Positions 52,466 through 64,000 of a stretch of DNA of 64,000 bases are shown one piece after another (position 1 is the first letter of the stretch; each line of letters starts with the position of its first letter). Source of the DNA: Collinsella provencensis (GTDB lineage Bacteria; Actinomycetota; Coriobacteriia; Coriobacteriales; Coriobacteriaceae); contig NZ_LT904908.1 in assembly GCF_900199705.1 (NCBI RefSeq), positions 129,505 to 193,504 of the forward strand, given 5' to 3'. The position numbers were made by a program, and so were the translations under genes. Under the pieces are notes generated by a model. It made no database searches, was not told the origin of the DNA, and worked only from the letters and a program-made list of their open reading frames with translations.

Positions 52466-53725
52466 ATGATCGACAAGAGCGATCCGCGAAGGGCTCCGAT
52501 TTCGTTAAAAAAGAATATGCTTTGGAATAGTGCTGGCTCGTTTGCCAACATGGTTTGCGCTTGGCTTATTACGGTTTTGGTCCTACGTCTTTCTACGGGA
52601 TATGACGCGGCAGGGGTATACTCCTACATCATGTCGGTATATGCGATTTTCTCATCCGTAGTTGATTATCGTATTTATGTGTATCAAATCAGTGACCTGC
52701 ATGGTGAAAATACTTTGGGCGAGTATTTCACTCTTCGCTGCATTACTGGCACGTTGGGACTTGCTTTAGTAATGGTCTACAGTGTTTTGACCGGTCCATT
52801 TGAATTGTTACCCACCATTTTTTTCTATTCACTTTATAAGATTGCAAGTGTTCTTCTTGATGCCTTTCATGCGTCTGAGCAGATATATAGGCGAATGGAT
52901 TACATTGGTATGTCCTATGCACTCCAAGGTGTTGTTTCGTTTGCAGTGTTTGGTGTAGTTTTTGGTGTTACGCAAGACCTCACCCTTACTATGGCGGTTC
53001 TTTTTTTGGCAACTGTCGCTATCGGATTCTTCTACGATTTTCCACGCATTCATTTTTTTTCTGAGTTTCACTTTGGGATTTCGCGGCAAAAGACTTGGAG
53101 ATTGCTAAAAACCTGCGCGCCTGCGGTCATCGCGTTTGTTGCCATTTCTGGTTCAACTTCTGTACCACGCCAGTATCTCATGAAAGTTATGGGCGAATCT
53201 GCATTAGGGGCCTATGGCACAATGGCCGCTCCTATCGCCATCGTGCAGACTGGTGCTTCCTATATTTACAATCCGTTATTGACGTACTTTAACGAGGCCT
53301 ATGACCAGAGAAACGGTGCCAGGTTTCTTAAAATGATGATGATGACTGCGTTTGCTATTGCAACTTTAGGTATTGTCTGCATCATTGGAGTGAAGCTTCT
53401 CGGCGGTCCCGTGTACAGCCTGATTTATGGCCAGCGCGTTCTGGAGTACCTCTACCTTCTGCCTCCGTTGGTCGTAAGTGCACTCTGCATCGCCTTCATG
53501 GGGTTTGTAAACAATCTTGTTACAGTTTTGCATAACTTTAAGGCAACTTTTACTGGTGGCTTAACTGCACTTTCCATTTCACTTATCATCATGATTCCTA
53601 TGATCAACCATTTTGAACTCAATGGCGTGACTTATACCACGCTTATCTCTGCCTTGGGAGCATCGCTCGTGATGTTCTTACTTGTGAAGAAGCAGCTTGA
53701 TTCACAATTCGCTGCAAGCGAATAG
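52466..53725 (+). CDS. Polysaccharide flippase (Wzx-like, MOP superfamily)
   Basis: This 419-residue protein has about 12-14 hydrophobic helices and the Wzx-like opening LKKNMLWNSAGSFANMVCAWL. It should flip lipid-linked oligosaccharide repeats across the membrane. Its presence beside a TagGH-type exporter indicates that two export routes (flippase-dependent and ABC-dependent) serve the locus, or that one acts on side chains. It is cotranscribed with licD2. Confidence 0.9.
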   Translation: MIDKSDPRRAPISLKKNMLWNSAGSFANMVCAWLITVLVLRLSTGYDAAGVYSYIMSVYAIFSSVVDYRIYVYQISDLHGENTLGEYFTLRCITGTLGLALVMVYSVLTGPFELLPTIFFYSLYKIASVLLDAFHASEQIYRRMDYIGMSYALQGVVSFAVFGVVFGVTQDLTLTMAVLFLATVAIGFFYDFPRIHFFSEFHFGISRQKTWRLLKTCAPAVIAFVAISGSTSVPRQYLMKVMGESALGAYGTMAAPIAIVQTGASYIYNPLLTYFNEAYDQRNGARFLKMMMMTAFAIATLGIVCIIGVKLLGGPVYSLIYGQRVLEYLYLLPPLVVSALCIAFMGFVNNLVTVLHNFKATFTGGLTALSISLIIMIPMINHFELNGVTYTTLISALGASLVMFLLVKKQLDSQFAASE

Positions 53726-53768
53726 CTTTATCAAAATTTGAGGCAGGGCGGGGCGGAAAAATAAACGG

Positions 53769-53774
53769 TATAAT
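53769..53774 (+). promoter_or_regulatory. -10 box upstream of the GT80-like gene
   Basis: A perfect TATAAT lies 29 bases before the start codon; no good -35 box is seen at 16-18 bases. Confidence 0.4.
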
Positions 53775-53802
53775 ATATTCATGAAACAATCTATAAGGAA
53801 GG

Positions 53803-56289
53803 ATGATTGTTGACATGAAGTTGCAGTTGGGAAAAAGCTTTGCAGTATTTTGCGCTATATCGTTCATATCTGCTCTCTTGATGTCTTCTTTTGCTTGGGC
53901 TGAACCGAATGCAAAAGAGAAAGAGCAGGTTCAAGAAGGCGCGGATGTTGTTTCTGAAGTGGATTGCGAGCCTCAAACAGAGGTCGATTCTGCGATGCCT
54001 ATCTCTTCGATTGAGATGAATGTTACAACGGAACCAGTGGTTAATACTACAACGGTTAAGCTTTGGGTTGAGAACGCCAATGATCTTCTGACGGCTGGAA
54101 TGGCTGATAGTCTTGAGGTTTCTTTTGTTCTTCCCTTTAAGGGGAAACCCGCTCGTAAGGGGAGTGCTAGTTACGCACTGTCTGAACTGGCCGAAGGTGT
54201 AGCGGTTGATTTCGGTAATTACGGTCGTTTTGACGTGACCTTTAGTTGGCTCAGGGGGGATGTAGTCGTTAACACGTCAAAGACGGTCGTTGATGTCGTG
54301 GCGGAGAATTACAACATTGCAGCCCTTATGGGCACGCTCCCTACCACCTATGTCACTGCGAATTATTGGAATATCAATCACACAGATGATGGTACGCACG
54401 TCCCCACCATCATTGCTCTGACTCGCCCCCAATCTCTTAATTGGGATGCACTTCCTGAGGGCATGTATCTCCTTCCTTATGTTTCCAAGCCTGAAGATAC
54501 CCGTAAGCTAAGCAACTTTTTTGCCATGGGCGACTATGTGAAGATGCTCTATGAAATCACCCCTGAGGCCAATTTCAATTTTTTTGTCAATGACTATCAC
54601 CTTCGCGTCCTGGGTAACTTGGTGTATGCGAACAATCTTCCAATGGAGAATGTGAAAGTAACCTTTATCTCTGATGGTTCCGCAACTGCCAGTACGATGA
54701 ATCGCGCCTATGGTGGCTCTAACCCCAATGCTTCACATGAGTCGTATGTCAAGCAATGGGGGAGTTACGTCGACACGTGGTACAAGGCGGGCAAGGTTGA
54801 CGAATCATCGCCGGAGCCTCCGAGTGAGCTTCTTTACGCAGCAGTTTGCAGTATGCCTAACTCTGAGTGGTGGGTTACACGTAAATCGTTGTTTACCAGT
54901 GGTGATGATAATGCATTTGCCGCTACGATGACTGCTGACAGCCGCATGATTCAAAAGAATATTTCCAATGACCTTACCGCCCTCAAAGACTCTGGTCACG
55001 ATCAGGAATTCAGGAATCTTTACAATTTTAAGGGTGATTTCTTTAGTAAGGCGGATTCCGAGGGAAAAAAAGTAATGCTTCTCATGGGTACCCATACCTA
55101 CAATGAGAAGAATTTTGACGACTACGTCAATCTTGTCGAAAGCTTCTATGGCACCGATTATATCTATTACTACAAAGGTCATCCTGCTTATCCCACACAA
55201 CTCGATGCGGCAAAGCAAAAGCGTCTTGAGAGCCTCGGTCTCATTGATATCGATTCGACGATTCCCGCCGAGTTAATTCTGTTTTACTATCCAGATATTT
55301 ATATGACTGGTTATAACACGAGTACGTTCAATTCTGCCCTCCCGGAAAGCAAAGGTGGTGTGTGGGGCTATACAAAAGAAGAGTCGTTGACATCTGGAAC
55401 TGATATTTCCGAAAACGATTGGTATGCGTCTCCGCGTTCGGGTGCTCCAGATGAGATAAAAGCTTGGATGCCGAAGGGACGCCGTTGTTACTCCATTGAA
55501 TTCTCCGATGTATATATCGCCGCCCATGACTATTCTTATGATTTTGCGATATACGACGCCACGATTAATCTCGTTACGTTTTATAAAGGCACTGGCGAGG
55601 ATGCCAAGGTAGTCAAAACGATGAACGGCGGTAAGATTCTTCGGAGCGACAACAGTGCCGGGTCGTGGAAAAAGGACAATCGCGGTTGGTGGTATCGTAA
55701 ATCTAACGGTTCGTACACCACTAACGGATGGCAGCTTATTGGTGGAAAATGGTATCTATTCGACTCAAGCGGGTATATGCGTTCTGGCTGGGTTCAGTTT
55801 GGCGGCAGTCGATACTATCTCGGCGGGTCCAACGATGGTGCCATGAAGACAAGCTGGTATTCGATTGATGGTCGTTGGTATCTCTTTGATGAAAATGGCA
55901 GCATGCTTACTGGATGGCAGAAGGATCGCAATGCTTGGTATTATCTCGGTAATCGCAACAACGCTTCGATGAGGACTGGCTGGAATCACATCGGTGGATA
56001 CTGGTATCTCATGAGCAAAGACGGAGTCATGCTTAGTGGTTGGCAGTTCTTCGGTGGTTCTTGGTACTATCTGGGGGCCGGTAAAGACGATGGTGCTATG
56101 AAAACCGGTTGGGTCAAAGATGGTGATACTTGGTATCTTTTGGGTTCCAATGGCGCTATGAAGACGGGCTGGCAAAAGGTCGGCAAATCTTGGTACTGGA
56201 TGGATAAAAGCGGTGCCATGGCCTCCAATCGGTGGGTTGGGCCCTACTGGGTAGATGAGTCCGGAGCATGGGATCCGAGTGTCAAATAG
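53803..56289 (+). CDS. Secreted sialyltransferase-like (GT80-type) domain with choline-binding repeats
   Basis: The 828-residue protein has a signal peptide (to about 33), an Ig-like beta domain (about 82-168), a large GT-B-like domain (about 178-600), and ten or so choline-binding-type repeats (619-828). The GT-B part carries, in order, the motif set I remember for GT80 sialyltransferases such as PmST1. These are Asp291 in ISDGSAT (general base), His460-Pro461 in YYYKGHPAYP, Glu490 in IPAELILF and a Ser/Thr pair near 507 in GYNTSTF. Between the first two lies a GTHTYNEKNF strand matching the remembered GTTTWEGN. An exported enzyme of this fold lacks access to cytoplasmic CMP-sugar, so trans-glycosylation, use of host donors or loss of activity are all open. 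ATG 53815 is an alternative start. Confidence 0.75.
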   Translation: MIVDMKLQLGKSFAVFCAISFISALLMSSFAWAEPNAKEKEQVQEGADVVSEVDCEPQTEVDSAMPISSIEMNVTTEPVVNTTTVKLWVENANDLLTAGMADSLEVSFVLPFKGKPARKGSASYALSELAEGVAVDFGNYGRFDVTFSWLRGDVVVNTSKTVVDVVAENYNIAALMGTLPTTYVTANYWNINHTDDGTHVPTIIALTRPQSLNWDALPEGMYLLPYVSKPEDTRKLSNFFAMGDYVKMLYEITPEANFNFFVNDYHLRVLGNLVYANNLPMENVKVTFISDGSATASTMNRAYGGSNPNASHESYVKQWGSYVDTWYKAGKVDESSPEPPSELLYAAVCSMPNSEWWVTRKSLFTSGDDNAFAATMTADSRMIQKNISNDLTALKDSGHDQEFRNLYNFKGDFFSKADSEGKKVMLLMGTHTYNEKNFDDYVNLVESFYGTDYIYYYKGHPAYPTQLDAAKQKRLESLGLIDIDSTIPAELILFYYPDIYMTGYNTSTFNSALPESKGGVWGYTKEESLTSGTDISENDWYASPRSGAPDEIKAWMPKGRRCYSIEFSDVYIAAHDYSYDFAIYDATINLVTFYKGTGEDAKVVKTMNGGKILRSDNSAGSWKKDNRGWWYRKSNGSYTTNGWQLIGGKWYLFDSSGYMRSGWVQFGGSRYYLGGSNDGAMKTSWYSIDGRWYLFDENGSMLTGWQKDRNAWYYLGNRNNASMRTGWNHIGGYWYLMSKDGVMLSGWQFFGGSWYYLGAGKDDGAMKTGWVKDGDTWYLLGSNGAMKTGWQKVGKSWYWMDKSGAMASNRWVGPYWVDESGAWDPSVK

Positions 56290-56316
56290 TCGGTATCGAA
56301 AGGATCGGTTGATACC

Positions 56317-56353
56317 AAAGTGCTCCGGTGCATTCGCTTCGGAGCACTTTTTA
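56317..56353 (+). terminator. Intrinsic terminator
   Basis: AAAGTGCTCCG/CGGAGCACTTT stem with a 12-base loop followed by a T-run. Confidence 0.85.
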
Positions 56354-56491
56354 AAGGTTTTGTCCACTTTTCGTTTCCTCGATTTGCTTTTATTTCAGTT
56401 TTTTCATCTAAAATCGTTCGTCTCATGGTATTAAGCAAAGGTGCAAAAGCTCGCATGGCATTCTAAGACGATTGTATAGAAGGGTTGATTT

Positions 56492-57601
56492 GTGAGGGTT
56501 GCTGAGGTAATAGGGCAGATGAATCGAGCTGGGGCAGAAACCGCACTCATGAATTGGTTTCGTGCCTTCGATCGCAACGATATACAGATGGATTTTCTGG
56601 TTCACCGCCTTGAGCCCGGTGATTACGATGATGAGATACGCGATCTCGGAGGCCGCATTTTTCATTTGCCTGTTTATACTGGTCTGAACGGTCTTTCATA
56701 TCGAAAAGCTGTGCGGTTTCTTTTGGATGAGCATCCTGAGTGGAAAGTGGTTCACGGACACATTGGAAGCTGTGCGTCGTTGTATCTTAAAGAAGCTCGA
56801 AAGTTGGGACGGATCACCATTGCGCACAGCCACAATACACGTGGGCCGCTCACTCCTTCTCAATTGGTGTTTGAATGCCTTTCCGTCCCCACGAGAATGA
56901 TTGCAGATGAGTTTATTGGCTGCTCACTTCAAGCAGGACGGGATCGTTTTGGAAGCAGGATTGTTAACAGCCCTCATTATCACACCCTGCCTAATGGCAT
57001 TTTCGTAAGAGACTATGTGAATAGCGTTGAACTGCATGAAGCGGCGAAAAAACAACAGGGGTGGCAAGGAAGGACTGTGTTGGGCAATGTGAGTCGTCTG
57101 ACACAGCAGAAAAATCACATGTTCCTGCTAGAAGTATTCGCTGAATACCTTAGACGGGACCCTACCGCACTCTTAGTGCTTGTGGGGGAGGGTGACCTTC
57201 GTAAACAAATTGAGGACAAGGCACAATTGCTTGAAATTAGTAATTCCGTTGTTTTCTACGGGCTAACGGACGATGTGGCTTCGGTACTTAGAGCCTTTGA
57301 TGTCTTTGTGATGCCTTCCCTTTATGAGGGACTTCCGGTTGCGACAGTCGAATGCCAGGCTGCAGGTATTCCAATGATTATCTCTGATGGAGTTCCAAGT
57401 GAGGCGATGCTCACAACTGCAGCCGTACAAGTGCCTCTGAGCGCTTCGTGCGAAGTGTGGTGTGGAGCCATCTCGTCTTCACTGGAAAGAGGCAATAATT
57501 ATTCTCATGGTCCCCAACAAGTCGTGGATGCCGGATTTGATGTAGAGAGTTCCTCAGCGTGGCTTTCAACCTATTATCACAGACTAGCTGAACTGGTCTA
57601 A
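56492..57601 (+). CDS. GT4-family glycosyltransferase
   Basis: This 369-residue GT-B enzyme opens with GQMNRAGAETALMNWFRAFD, the donor-side motif of EpsF/CapM-like GT4 enzymes. It has the nucleotide-sugar block LVGEGDLRKQIED and the C-terminal E-x7-E motif in PSLYEGLPVATVECQAAGIP. It acts in the cytoplasm on a lipid-linked glycan. The GTG start at 56492 follows AGAAGGG. The sugar cannot be inferred. Confidence 0.9.
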   Translation: MRVAEVIGQMNRAGAETALMNWFRAFDRNDIQMDFLVHRLEPGDYDDEIRDLGGRIFHLPVYTGLNGLSYRKAVRFLLDEHPEWKVVHGHIGSCASLYLKEARKLGRITIAHSHNTRGPLTPSQLVFECLSVPTRMIADEFIGCSLQAGRDRFGSRIVNSPHYHTLPNGIFVRDYVNSVELHEAAKKQQGWQGRTVLGNVSRLTQQKNHMFLLEVFAEYLRRDPTALLVLVGEGDLRKQIEDKAQLLEISNSVVFYGLTDDVASVLRAFDVFVMPSLYEGLPVATVECQAAGIPMIISDGVPSEAMLTTAAVQVPLSASCEVWCGAISSSLERGNNYSHGPQQVVDAGFDVESSSAWLSTYYHRLAELV

Positions 57602-57682
57602 TTCAGAGTGCATCTTAATTTCTCGATTTTAAGAATAATTGATTTTTTATATAAGCAACGGGCGGCAAACGGGCCGAAAAGG

Positions 57683-58027
57683 CTATCCTTGCCGGCTCCT
57701 ATCTTCATTCTTAAGGGCGATTTCCTGTGCAAGTGTCGTGATTTTGCGTGTGAGTTGAGCAATTTGATTTTGTAATGAAAACTCACGAACAAGTAAAAGT
57801 GCAATGACTGCAAGGAAAATAAAATTCGAGGGCGATTGGACGCCAAGTAATCCAGAAAGAAAGAATGAAATGCTCGGAAAAAGGGCGAGTACGACTAGTC
57901 CAAAGCTTAAGAGGAGCCAGAAGAGAGAGTCGCCTGTGCTAAACCGAGCTTGACGTATTTTGCTGATGACAAACATGAGAACAATACAGGCGCCGACAAT
58001 AAGTACGATGCGAAGCGCAATGCTCAT
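57683..58027 (-). CDS. DUF2304-family small membrane protein
   Basis: The 114-residue protein has three hydrophobic helices and a charged C-terminal helix (QNQIAQLTRKITTLAQEI). This is the arrangement of DUF2304 proteins, which routinely accompany GT2 dolichyl-phosphate-sugar-synthase-like enzymes. Here it starts three bases after such a gene. It probably anchors or regulates the transferase. Confidence 0.85.
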   Translation of the reverse strand: MSIALRIVLIVGACIVLMFVISKIRQARFSTGDSLFWLLLSFGLVVLALFPSISFFLSGLLGVQSPSNFIFLAVIALLLVREFSLQNQIAQLTRKITTLAQEIALKNEDRSRQG

Positions 58028-58030
58028 GAG

Positions 58031-58729
58031 CTACCTCCTGAACCAAAGAGAGAACAGAATGGATGAACAGGCATTTGCCATATAGATAACCGCTTTAGAT
58101 GGGGTAAGGTAACTTTCTCCAGTTGTTCGCTCCCGCATCGTCACCTGCTCTTCAACAACACGCATGCCACGTCGTTTGATCAGGAAGGCAATCGTTTCGG
58201 GTTCGGGGGTGAGGTCACTTCGTTTAGAAAACAATTCGATTACCGATTTATTATAGAGCCTCATACCGGAAGTTGGATCGTTGATGGCAGTTCCTGTAGT
58301 AGCGTGAATTAGCGTAGAGATAAGATTGGAGCCGAGCATGCGAAGGGAGTGCGGTTTTTTGCACCCAATGAAGCGAGAGCCGATTACTATATCCGCATTC
58401 GATTCTTGCATTCGCCGCTCGAGGATGGGAATGAACCGGGGGTCATGCTGTCCGTCTGCATCGAATTGAATTGCTCTTTCGAAGCCATGTTGGTAAGCGT
58501 ATTTCATTCCTGTTTGAAAGGCGCCTGTAAGACCAAGATTCACGGGTAAATCTATTAAATTGAAGTTGTGCATTTTGCACAGTTCTGCGGTTGAATCCAA
58601 TGAACCGTCATTTACCACAACGTACTGAACCCCAGGTACTTTGCCTATGAGCTCTTGAACAGTTGAAACGATGGATTCTTCCTCGTTGTAGGCGGGAATA
58701 ATGACTAGTGTGGACACGTTGTCGTGCAC
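58031..58729 (-). CDS. GT2 family glycosyltransferase (polyprenyl-phosphate sugar synthase-like)
   Basis: This 232-residue GT-A enzyme has TLVIIPAYNEEESI, VVNDGSLDST, the DxD-type DADGQHDPRFI and a typical GSRFIG block. It lacks C-terminal membrane helices except a short hydrophobic tail. Such enzymes load a sugar on undecaprenyl phosphate, which then feeds GT-C or flippase-dependent modification. GTG 58729 is the longest start; GTG at codon 5 is as likely. It forms a coupled pair with the DUF2304 gene. Confidence 0.92.
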   Translation of the reverse strand: MHDNVSTLVIIPAYNEEESIVSTVQELIGKVPGVQYVVVNDGSLDSTAELCKMHNFNLIDLPVNLGLTGAFQTGMKYAYQHGFERAIQFDADGQHDPRFIPILERRMQESNADIVIGSRFIGCKKPHSLRMLGSNLISTLIHATTGTAINDPTSGMRLYNKSVIELFSKRSDLTPEPETIAFLIKRRGMRVVEEQVTMRERTTGESYLTPSKAVIYMANACSSILFSLWFRR

Positions 58730-58833
58730 CTCGCATCAAAGAAATGACATGACTTGTTCATGATACGCTAATCAAGAACGGTTGGATTATTTGTTCATAC
58801 AAATACACGATTCATCTTTGAGGAGATGGTCTT

Positions 58834-59974
58834 TTGTCTTCATATTGCATTTGCTCTGCTTTTTATTTGCCACATATGGGTGGTGTTGAACGTTTTACCG
58901 ACAATCTGGCTTTGGAATTAGTGAGGCAGGGTCATAGCGTAACAATTGTGACCAATGACACATATGATATTGGCTTGCACGAAATCTTATCATCAGGAGT
59001 TGAGGTTTATAGGTTACCCTGTATCGCTGCGCTTTACGGACGTTTTCCGATACCGAAAAAAAACAAAGTATTTCGAAGGGCTCTTGCTGAATTAAATGCA
59101 CGTTCCTTCGACGGTATTTTAATTAATACGCGTTTTTACCCGCATACATTGATAGCACTTCGATTTGCAAAAAGGATAGGCGTGACACCGATAGTGCTCG
59201 ACCACGGATCTGCCTACCTGACATTCGGAAATCCTGTTTTTGACGTCTTTGCACATACATATGAACATGCTATTACCATGTTAGTAAAAAAATATAGTCC
59301 GTTGTTTTATGGCATTTCTCAAAAAAGCGTTGAATGGCTCGAGGTTTTTGGAATTACTGCGAAAGGAGTCATCAGCAATTCCATTAATTCGATTGAGTAT
59401 CGAGGGCAAGCGTCCAACAGGAGTTTTAGGGATGAGCTTGGAATTGATAATGGGCGTATGTTGCTTGCCTTTACCGGTCGTTTGATTCCCGAAAAAGGAA
59501 TTGACACACTACTTGGTATGATGGAACTACTTCAGGACGAGCCAGTTGATTTAGTAATTGCCGGCGAAGGTCCGCTCCGCACCCATATTGAGAAATCAGG
59601 GTTAAAGCATCTTCACCTGGTTGGTCGATTGGGCCAACCAGATATTGCAGCGTTGCTTCTTGAGGCCGATTTGTTCTGCTTGCCTACTCGGTCTGAAGGG
59701 TTTTCAACGTCACTGCTTGAGTCTGCTGCTTGTGGAACGCCTTTCCTTGTTACCAATGTCGGCGGGGCACGTGAACTTGCGCCAAGTAGAGACTATGGGT
59801 TTGTAGTCAAATCCGCAGATAGTAAGGTGTTTGCGGAGAAAGTCCTTTTTGCTTTAAAAGAAGATGTTGACTTAGAAGCAATGGGTGCGTTGTGCCGCAG
59901 CAGGGTTGAAGATAAGTACTCTGTGTCATCTGTGGTTACAACGTTAATCGATGCATTTTCTGTGTCAAGTGCTC

Positions 59975-60000
<26 letters not shown>
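58834..60000 (+). CDS. GT4-family glycosyltransferase
   Basis: The 388-residue GT-B enzyme starts SSYCICSAFYLPHMGGVERF, a classic GT4 acceptor-side motif. It has TGRLIPEKGIDTLLG, VIAGEGPLRTHIE and the E-x7-E pattern in PTRSEGFSTSLLESAACG. The TTG start at 58834 is supported by GAGGAG about ten bases upstream. Its last 26 bases overlap the end of the convergent transglutaminase-like gene. Confidence 0.9.
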
Positions 60001-63042
<3,042 letters not shown>

Positions 63043-63114
63043 GTTTCAAGTGTAAGGCGGGGCGTCGATACGGCGCTCCGCTTGTCGTATAAGTTCAAGA
63101 TGAAAGGCGCGTTG

Positions 63115-63786
63115 ATGTCCTTCGAGTTCGAAAAACCTCTTGCCGTCGAGAGCACCAGCATTCCAGGTGTTCTCGTGTTCGACCTGTCCGTTCATGGCGA
63201 TAACCGTGGCTGGTTCAAAGAGAATTGGCAGCGCGAGAAGATGCTCGCGCTCGGCCTGCCCGACATGGGCCCCGTGCAGAACAACATCTCGTTCAACGAC
63301 AACAAGGGCGTGACGCGCGGCATCCACGCCGAGCCGTGGGACAAGTTCATTTCGGTCGCCTGCGGATCCGTCTTTGGCGCGTGGGTTGACTTGCGTCCTG
63401 GTTCAACCTTTGGTGAGGTGTTTACTTGCACGCTTGACCCTGGCAAGGCAATCTACGTTCCCCGCGGCGTGGGCAACTCTTATCAGGCGCTCGAAGATGG
63501 AACGGCTTACACCTACCTGGTGAACGCCCATTGGTCTGCCGAGCTCAAGAAGACCTACACGTTCGTGAATCTCGCCGATCCTGATCTCGCCATCGAGTGG
63601 CCCATTCCACTCTCGGAGTGTGAGCTGTCCGAGGCAGACAAGAACCACCCGATGCTCGCTGACGCGCTTCCGATGGCGCCTCGCCGTACTCTTGTGACCG
63701 GTTGCAACGGACAGCTCGGCCGCGCGGTACGCAATCTCGCGGAGGAGCGAGGCCTTCCCGGCTTCGACTACTGCGACATCGACTGA
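63115..63786 (+). pseudogene. rmlC: RmlC-RmlD fusion gene truncated by an insertion sequence
   Basis: The 223-residue frame encodes a complete RmlC-like cupin (dTDP-4-dehydrorhamnose 3,5-epimerase: HGDNRGWFKENW, GVTRGIHAEP, YVPRGVGNSYQALED). It continues in frame into the first residues of an RmlD-type reductase (RTLVTGCNGQLGRAVRNLAEE). It stops at a TGA that is the first triplet of an inserted IS element. In related bacteria this fusion is about 470-480 residues, so the reductase half is lost here. The epimerase part may still work. ATG 63115 has AAAGG upstream. Confidence 0.85.
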
Positions 63787-64000
63787 ATCTGCCCCATATC
63801 CGTTGACAAGTCGATTTCCGTTTCGGCACGATCGCCGCAAGCGGGGAAACGGGGGCGGGGCATGGGAACCCCATCGCCAAAATACACGGCCGAGTTCAAG
63901 CAGAAGGTCGTGGAATTGCACAGAAAGAGCGGCGCCACCCACGCCGAGGTTGCGCGCGGGTCGGGCCGCGACGCGGGCGGCCCGTCGGATCGGGTGAAGA
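63784..64000 (+). mobile_element. IS3-family insertion sequence, left end (continues past window)
   Basis: The element begins at the TGA that interrupts the rml gene. The terminal bases TGAATCTGCCCCATATCC and a following GTTGACA resemble IS3-family ends. The right end and target duplication are outside the window. Confidence 0.75.
63862..64000 (+). CDS. IS3-family transposase OrfA, N-terminal fragment
   Basis: The first 46 codons from ATG 63862 read KYTAEFKQKVVELHRKS, then GATHAEVARGSG, the helix-turn-helix start of IS3-type OrfA proteins. The later residues (DAGGPSDRVK) deviate from the usual pattern, which may mean a diverged or decaying copy. The frame is cut by the window end. Confidence 0.8.
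   Translation, partial: MGTPSPKYTAEFKQKVVELHRKSGATHAEVARGSGRDAGGPSDRVK

Overview
The window looks like a chromosome segment of a Collinsella-like member of the Coriobacteriia (Actinomycetota). The signs are a high-GC coding backbone with many overlapping antisense shadow frames, a CarD-family regulator, a Rho factor with a very long basic/acidic N-terminal extension, a LuxR regulator fused to a polytopic membrane domain, an RmlC-RmlD fusion, and the many secreted proteins carrying choline-binding-type Trp/Tyr repeats. No 16S gene is present, so genus is inference.

Region 1 (1-21.3 kb) is mostly housekeeping: an APC amino acid antiporter (cut by the window edge), P1 peptidase, Maf, DJ-1/PfpI, an RNA uracil methyltransferase, a probable 6S RNA next to tRNA-Ala(CGC), a radical SAM activase-like protein, nicotinate phosphoribosyltransferase, proB-proA, an HD hydrolase, CarD, argS, rho, an SDR, an uncharacterised membrane protein, VanZ-like protein and a tRNA-His/Lys/Lys cluster. 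The convergent gaps after proA and after rho are filled with structured palindromic repeats.

Region 2 (21.3-38.5 kb) is metabolic: a YfcC carrier with an M20 hydrolase facing a membrane-bound LuxR regulator across a palindrome, a FucO-type alcohol dehydrogenase, the GGGtGRT protein with its NifU-like partner, and a divergent sufC-B-D-S-U-rrf2 operon for Fe-S cluster assembly. A HipA-like kinase and an MntA/HepT toxin-antitoxin pair follow.

Region 3 (38.5-64 kb) is a cell-envelope locus of visibly lower GC. It has a TagGH-like polymer exporter, an HTH-LicC-LicA fusion with LicB (choline uptake, phosphorylation, CDP-choline synthesis), two LicD phosphocholine transferases flanking a TagD-like cytidylyltransferase, a flippase and four glycosyltransferase-pathway genes. 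Interleaved are five secreted proteins with choline-binding repeats: a GH25+NlpC/P60 double hydrolase, an L,D-transpeptidase, a small Cys/His-domain protein, a protein with a sialyltransferase-like (GT80-type) domain, and a transglutaminase-like protein. The simplest reading is a self-contained system that decorates a surface polymer with phosphocholine and deploys proteins that dock on it. The window ends in high-GC rhamnose genes, where an IS3-family element has cut the rmlC-rmlD fusion gene.

All identifications come from reading the sequence against remembered family motifs; no database search was run.
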